NCBI GenBank assembly: GCA_035459965.1
Contig: DATHXC010000004.1
Location: 372,001-436,000 of the forward strand
DNA: 64,000 nt
Source: DATHXC01 sp035459965
GTDB lineage: Bacteria; Pseudomonadota; Gammaproteobacteria; Burkholderiales; Methylophilaceae
Direction of reading: 5' to 3'
A model generated the notes under the pieces. That model did not search any database. It saw only the letters and a program-made list of their open reading frames with translations, and was not told the origin of the DNA. A program made the position numbers and the translations under genes. This document shows, in pieces, positions 60,717 through 64,000 of this stretch; within the stretch, counting starts at the first letter, position 1, and each line of letters begins with the position of its first letter.

Positions 60717-61235
60717 ATGCACATACCTTTTGTTTTAATCATTGGCGGCCTGTTATTCCTGCTTGCTGGATGTGCCACTACTTCTCCACAAGAGCCACAG
60801 ATCAAGCGCATTTCGGCGGAAGAGCTGGAACGCATCATGCCCAAGCCCATTCCTAACCTGACACTCGATGAGATTGTCGCCTTATCCAAGACGACTCCCC
60901 CTGATGTGATCATCGAAAAAATCAAGGCGAGTAATTCCCGCTATGACCTGACTCCTACTCAGGTCGTGGATTTAAGTAAACAGGGTGTAGATAGCAAGGT
61001 GCTGGATTACATACACAATGCGCGTGAACAGGCTTTACGCGATGGTTTTGCTGATGAAATTAATAAGCGTGAGAAAGAAAAGCAGGCAGAAAAAGCCCAG
61101 CTTAAACGCCAGTATCAATACAACTCACAGCGCTACTATGATCCGTTCTGGGGCTATGGCGGCTATGGGCCGTACTGGCACACTCGTCCATATTACGGCC
61201 CAGGTGCAGGCTTTAACTATCGCTTTGGCTGGTAA
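60717..61235 (+). CDS. Outer-membrane lipoprotein, unknown function
   Basis: A 172-residue lipoprotein from the ATG at 60717, with lipobox LLAGC making Cys19 the lipidated residue; Ala at +2 favours the outer membrane. Residues about 45-110 are helical and resemble repeated LTLDEIVALSKTTPPDVIIEKI / LTPTQVVDLSKQG units. The end is Gly/Tyr/Pro-rich (YYDPFWGYGGYGPYW). GGGGA lies 5 bases before this ATG; the one at 60705 lacks such a signal. No function is known. Confidence 0.72.
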   Translation: MHIPFVLIIGGLLFLLAGCATTSPQEPQIKRISAEELERIMPKPIPNLTLDEIVALSKTTPPDVIIEKIKASNSRYDLTPTQVVDLSKQGVDSKVLDYIHNAREQALRDGFADEINKREKEKQAEKAQLKRQYQYNSQRYYDPFWGYGGYGPYWHTRPYYGPGAGFNYRFGW

Positions 61236-61247
61236 GTCTTTACAGAC

Positions 61248-62837
61248 TTAATGCGTAGTTAGATCCTGGGTGGCAGCTTGCCATGCCAGTTTCTGTGAGT
61301 GGCGATAACGTGCACGCAGGCGCTTATCGGTCAGTATAATTTCCAGGGTTTCACCCAGTACCATCACCACGCCGAGAATAGGAATAGCCAGCATTAATCC
61401 TGGTATCCCTGCAATTGCTTCGCCTATCAAGAACATCATCACAGTAAGCAGTGGGTGAATATGCAGGCTTTTGCCGATAATGATGGGCAGGAACACGAAG
61501 TCATCCAGTATGCGCATGGTGGCAAACAAGGCGACGATACCATAGAGCATGGAAACATTACCGGGGAAGTCAGTCGCTGTGACCATCATCACGATCGAAA
61601 ATCCGAGTATCGGCCCAAGATAAGGTATCCAGCACAGCACCGCGACCAGCACGCCCAGCACGATAGGGTAAGACAGCCCGAGCAGGGCAAATGCAAGTGC
61701 CATGATGAGGCTATCTACCATAGTCATTTTCAGCAGACCAATGAAATAAAGGCGGGCAGTGCGGTCTATAGCGTGAATCAAATAGAGTGTCTTTTCAAAA
61801 AATGCATTCGGTACTGCATCACCCAGCATTTTCCTGATGGAAGCTCCGTCCTTTAGCATGAAGAATGTGATGATGGGGGCCAGCATCAGCGATGGCAGCC
61901 ACGCCGCCACACTAAATAACAGGCTGCCCATATATTTATCGGAAAAATGCTCGGAGAAGTCACGAAACTGCCGGTAAACATCCTGTCCAAATTCCGCATT
62001 CTGCAGGAAGGTAAAGCGATGTTGAAGGCCTTGTAGTATCTGGTCCAGCAGCACCGCTCCACCAGAGAGGTAACGGATAATGCTGGCCTGCCACATATCT
62101 GCGTTGGCTATGGTCAGTGGGTAAAACAGCAGCACAGCCGAGCCTATGCCTACCAGTAGCGAGCCGCTTAAAGTCACGGCTGCAAGCTGATTGCTAAAGC
62201 CCGATAGCACCATCCTTTTGACGATGGGCGATAAAAGGTAGAACAGGATAAGTGCTAATAAAAATGGCACCACCAGCCACAACATTTTCTTGAATATGAA
62301 CAGCAGCAGGCAAGTCGCCAGAAGGATGCCAACCCAGGTCACGGGGCCTGGGACATTAGGCGTATTTGCCAGCGCATTAGCATCATCATCGCCCGTGCTG
62401 ATAGGCTGGTTGATGTCGCGGAAGGTGGCATGCTCCGTGATTTTCGCTGCAATCTGCGGGTGCGTCTTGAGCAGGTTGAGGAAATCTTCGCGGAATAACA
62501 CGGCAAGTACGCAGTTTTCTGCTGCCCTGGCCTGCGCGATACGTGGTACATCGGCCATAAGTGCGCGCTCACCAAAAAACAGGCCTGCGCCGAGTTCTGC
62601 AATGGGATTTTTTTGATTCTGGCGACTAATCAGCACCTTGCCGGAAAGCACAAAGTAGATGGCCTGGCCTTCTTCATTCTGATCAAAAATGATTTCATTG
62701 GTGACGTAGCTGCGCTGGTGCAGCAGGTCATTCAGCGTATCAAGCTCATGGGTGCGTAATCCTGAAAATAAAGGCACATTGCGCAATGCAGTTAGATGCA
62801 AAGGTTCTATTGCTCGACGAAAGTATCGTAATAGCAT
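61248..62837 (-). CDS. Cyclic-nucleotide-binding domain fused to AI-2E family permease
   Basis: A 529-residue fusion. Residues about 15-135 form a cyclic-nucleotide-binding (Crp-like) domain with IYFVLSGKVLISR and LGAGLFFGERALM; residues about 165-515 form a membrane permease of the AI-2E (PerM) family with about eight spans and the MAFALLGLSYPIVLGVL and CWIPYLGPILG segments. AI-2E permeases average about 350 residues, so the fused sensor explains the extra length. The regulatory ligand is unknown. The stop is 12 bases beyond that of the convergent lipoprotein gene. Confidence 0.9.
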   Translation of the reverse strand: MLLRYFRRAIEPLHLTALRNVPLFSGLRTHELDTLNDLLHQRSYVTNEIIFDQNEEGQAIYFVLSGKVLISRQNQKNPIAELGAGLFFGERALMADVPRIAQARAAENCVLAVLFREDFLNLLKTHPQIAAKITEHATFRDINQPISTGDDDANALANTPNVPGPVTWVGILLATCLLLFIFKKMLWLVVPFLLALILFYLLSPIVKRMVLSGFSNQLAAVTLSGSLLVGIGSAVLLFYPLTIANADMWQASIIRYLSGGAVLLDQILQGLQHRFTFLQNAEFGQDVYRQFRDFSEHFSDKYMGSLLFSVAAWLPSLMLAPIITFFMLKDGASIRKMLGDAVPNAFFEKTLYLIHAIDRTARLYFIGLLKMTMVDSLIMALAFALLGLSYPIVLGVLVAVLCWIPYLGPILGFSIVMMVTATDFPGNVSMLYGIVALFATMRILDDFVFLPIIIGKSLHIHPLLTVMMFLIGEAIAGIPGLMLAIPILGVVMVLGETLEIILTDKRLRARYRHSQKLAWQAATQDLTTH

Positions 62838-62957
62838 GATTGTTCTTTATTTTTCGCTAGATTATTTTGACCAATTTTAATCTTAACAGTAGTTAAAGCC
62901 AAATAGCATCTATAGTTATAATTACTTAATCAGTGTTATTTGCCAGAAAGCCTAAGC

Positions 62958-63377
62958 ATGCGCCAATCCAGCCATCAGATTAGTGTCAAAACCCAGGGAC
63001 GTCGCTTATACGACATTACGCCAGAAGTGATTAAGCTGGTGGCGAATAGTGGCCTGCAGACCGGCATTATCACCCTTTATATACAGCATACTTCCGCCAG
63101 TTTGCTCATTAATGAAAACTACGATGCTGAAGTCCTAGTTGATATGGAGCGGTTTTTCGCGCGCCTTGTACCTGATGGAGATTCCTTGTTTATCCATACT
63201 GCGGAAGGCCCGGATGATATGCCAGCGCATGTGCGCACTGCATTGACGCAAACCTCTCTTTCCATTCCTCTGCTTGAGGGTAAAGCCGCGCTTGGCACAT
63301 GGCAAGGGGTCTTTCTTTATGAGCACAGGCTCGCTTCGCACCAACGGCGCATTCTGCTTCATCTTCTAGGCGAGTAA
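62958..63377 (+). CDS. YjbQ/UPF0047 family protein
   Basis: A 139-residue protein of the YjbQ (UPF0047) family, with the conserved ITLYIQHTSASLLINEN and HTAEGPDDMPAHVRTAL motifs and LGTWQGVFLYEHR near the end. Some members have weak thiamine phosphate synthase activity; the physiological role is unclear. The ATG at 62958 has AGAAAG 7 bases before it and is preferred over the TTG at 62940. The next gene starts with its last base. Confidence 0.88.
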   Translation: MRQSSHQISVKTQGRRLYDITPEVIKLVANSGLQTGIITLYIQHTSASLLINENYDAEVLVDMERFFARLVPDGDSLFIHTAEGPDDMPAHVRTALTQTSLSIPLLEGKAALGTWQGVFLYEHRLASHQRRILLHLLGE

Positions 63378-64000
63378 TGGCCCTACCTATTCTTTACTCT
63401 TATCGGCGTTGTCCGTATGCCATGCGTGCGCGTATGGCGCTGCATTATGCAGGGGTAGGTACTGAAATCCGGGAGATTGTATTGCGTAATAAACCGCAGC
63501 ACATGCTGCAAATCTCGCCCAAAGCGACTGTACCTGTGCTGCTACTGCCAGATGGCGAGGTAATAGATGAGAGCCAGGATATCATGCGATGGGCACTTGC
63601 TCAGAGAGATAGTGAGGACTGGCTTTTAAAGGAAGATACTGGCTTAAAGCAACAAGCCATCGCGCTTATTGCCGAGAATGATAGCGAATTTAAACAGGCT
63701 TTAGATCGTTACAAATACGCAATCCGTTTTCCCGAAAATTCGCCAGAATTTTACCGGGTGCAAGGTGAATTGTTTCTGCAAAAGCTGGAGCAATGTTTAA
63801 ACAACACAGCCTATTTTTGTCGCAATACACGCTGTATAGCAGATATCGCTATTTTTCCATTCATCCGCCAATTCGCAGCTGTAGATGAGGCATGGTTTGC
63901 AACTGCGCCTTACCCTAAGTTAAGGGCTTGGCTCAATGTGCTAATACAGTCGGAATTATTTTTGAATGTGATGCAGAAGCATCCGGTCTGGCAAGACTAA
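63377..64000 (+). CDS. Glutathione S-transferase-like protein
   Basis: A 207-residue protein with an N-terminal thioredoxin-like GST domain (ILYSYRRCPYAMRARMAL, with Cys12, and KATVPVLLLPDG) and an all-helical C-terminal domain. The gene is complete, its stop ending at base 64000. It overlaps the yjbQ stop by 1 base (TAATG), so the two are coupled. The exact substrate is unknown. Confidence 0.88.
   Translation: MALPILYSYRRCPYAMRARMALHYAGVGTEIREIVLRNKPQHMLQISPKATVPVLLLPDGEVIDESQDIMRWALAQRDSEDWLLKEDTGLKQQAIALIAENDSEFKQALDRYKYAIRFPENSPEFYRVQGELFLQKLEQCLNNTAYFCRNTRCIADIAIFPFIRQFAAVDEAWFATAPYPKLRAWLNVLIQSELFLNVMQKHPVWQD

Noticed and set aside
61233..61250. Inverted repeat TAAGTCT/AGACTTA at the lipoprotein stop as terminator
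   Set aside because: The 7-bp stem has a TTAC loop but no T-run and overlaps the stop of the convergent gene; too weak to list.

Overview
The window reads as a stretch of chromosome from a betaproteobacterium, most likely a methylotroph of the Methylophilaceae (Methylotenera/Methylovorus/Methylobacillus type). This is an inference from protein similarity and gene neighbourhoods (secA next to DUF721 and M23 genes; prepilin peptidase-coaE-zapD-yacG; a Nudix-ThiE fusion next to argJ). No rRNA, tRNA, CRISPR array, prophage or recognisable transposase gene was seen. Most of the 64 kb is single-copy core metabolism and cell biology, with a few accessory islets.

Layout. 1-7.5 kb: the 3' part of pyruvate kinase, class II fructose-bisphosphate aldolase, a PsiE-like protein, purC, a DUF1232 protein, beta-carbonic anhydrase, soluble pyrophosphatase and a K+-independent H+-pumping pyrophosphatase. 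7.5-10.8 kb (accessory): a minus-strand metal-handling cluster (Cys/His-rich secreted protein, probable outer-membrane barrel, MerP-like HMA protein, MerT-like membrane protein) and a secreted Gln-rich protein. 10.9-13.3 kb: an ABC-2 exporter and a TauE/SafE permease. 13.4-17.9 kb: DUF721 protein, M23 endopeptidase, secA, DUF1289. 18-19.3 kb: a lone AT-rich gene ending in a HEPN-like domain, enclosed by imperfect 27-bp inverted repeats; this is the strongest candidate for something undescribed. 19.4-28.1 kb: a PilB/GspE-like ATPase with a GAF domain, argJ, a DUF815 ATPase, Nudix-ThiE, then yacG, zapD, coaE and the prepilin peptidase.

28.2-42 kb is housekeeping: a polyprenyl diphosphate synthase, rplU-rpmA, obgE, proB, purE-purK, rpsT, murJ, ribF, ileS, lspA, a sulfite-oxidase-like enzyme and msrB. 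42-44 kb holds a divergent LysR/short-chain dehydrogenase pair. 43.9-51.7 kb is a long minus-strand block joining metal uptake and redox genes (DUF2946, TonB-dependent receptor, PepSY protein, PCuAC chaperone) to a cytochrome bd oxidase locus with CydP-like, CydA, CydB and a 36-residue CydX. 52.3-56.9 kb encodes an overlapping HD-GYP / PAS-GGDEF-EAL pair for c-di-GMP turnover. 57-64 kb has clpB behind a sigma-32-like promoter, a lytic transglycosylase, a lipoprotein, a cyclic-nucleotide-domain/AI-2E permease fusion, a YjbQ protein and a GST-like protein.

Several starts use GTG or TTG, and in a number of genes the best Shine-Dalgarno spacing points to a start inside the longest open frame. Those choices are stated gene by gene. 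All functional calls rest on reading motifs by eye; no database search was run.
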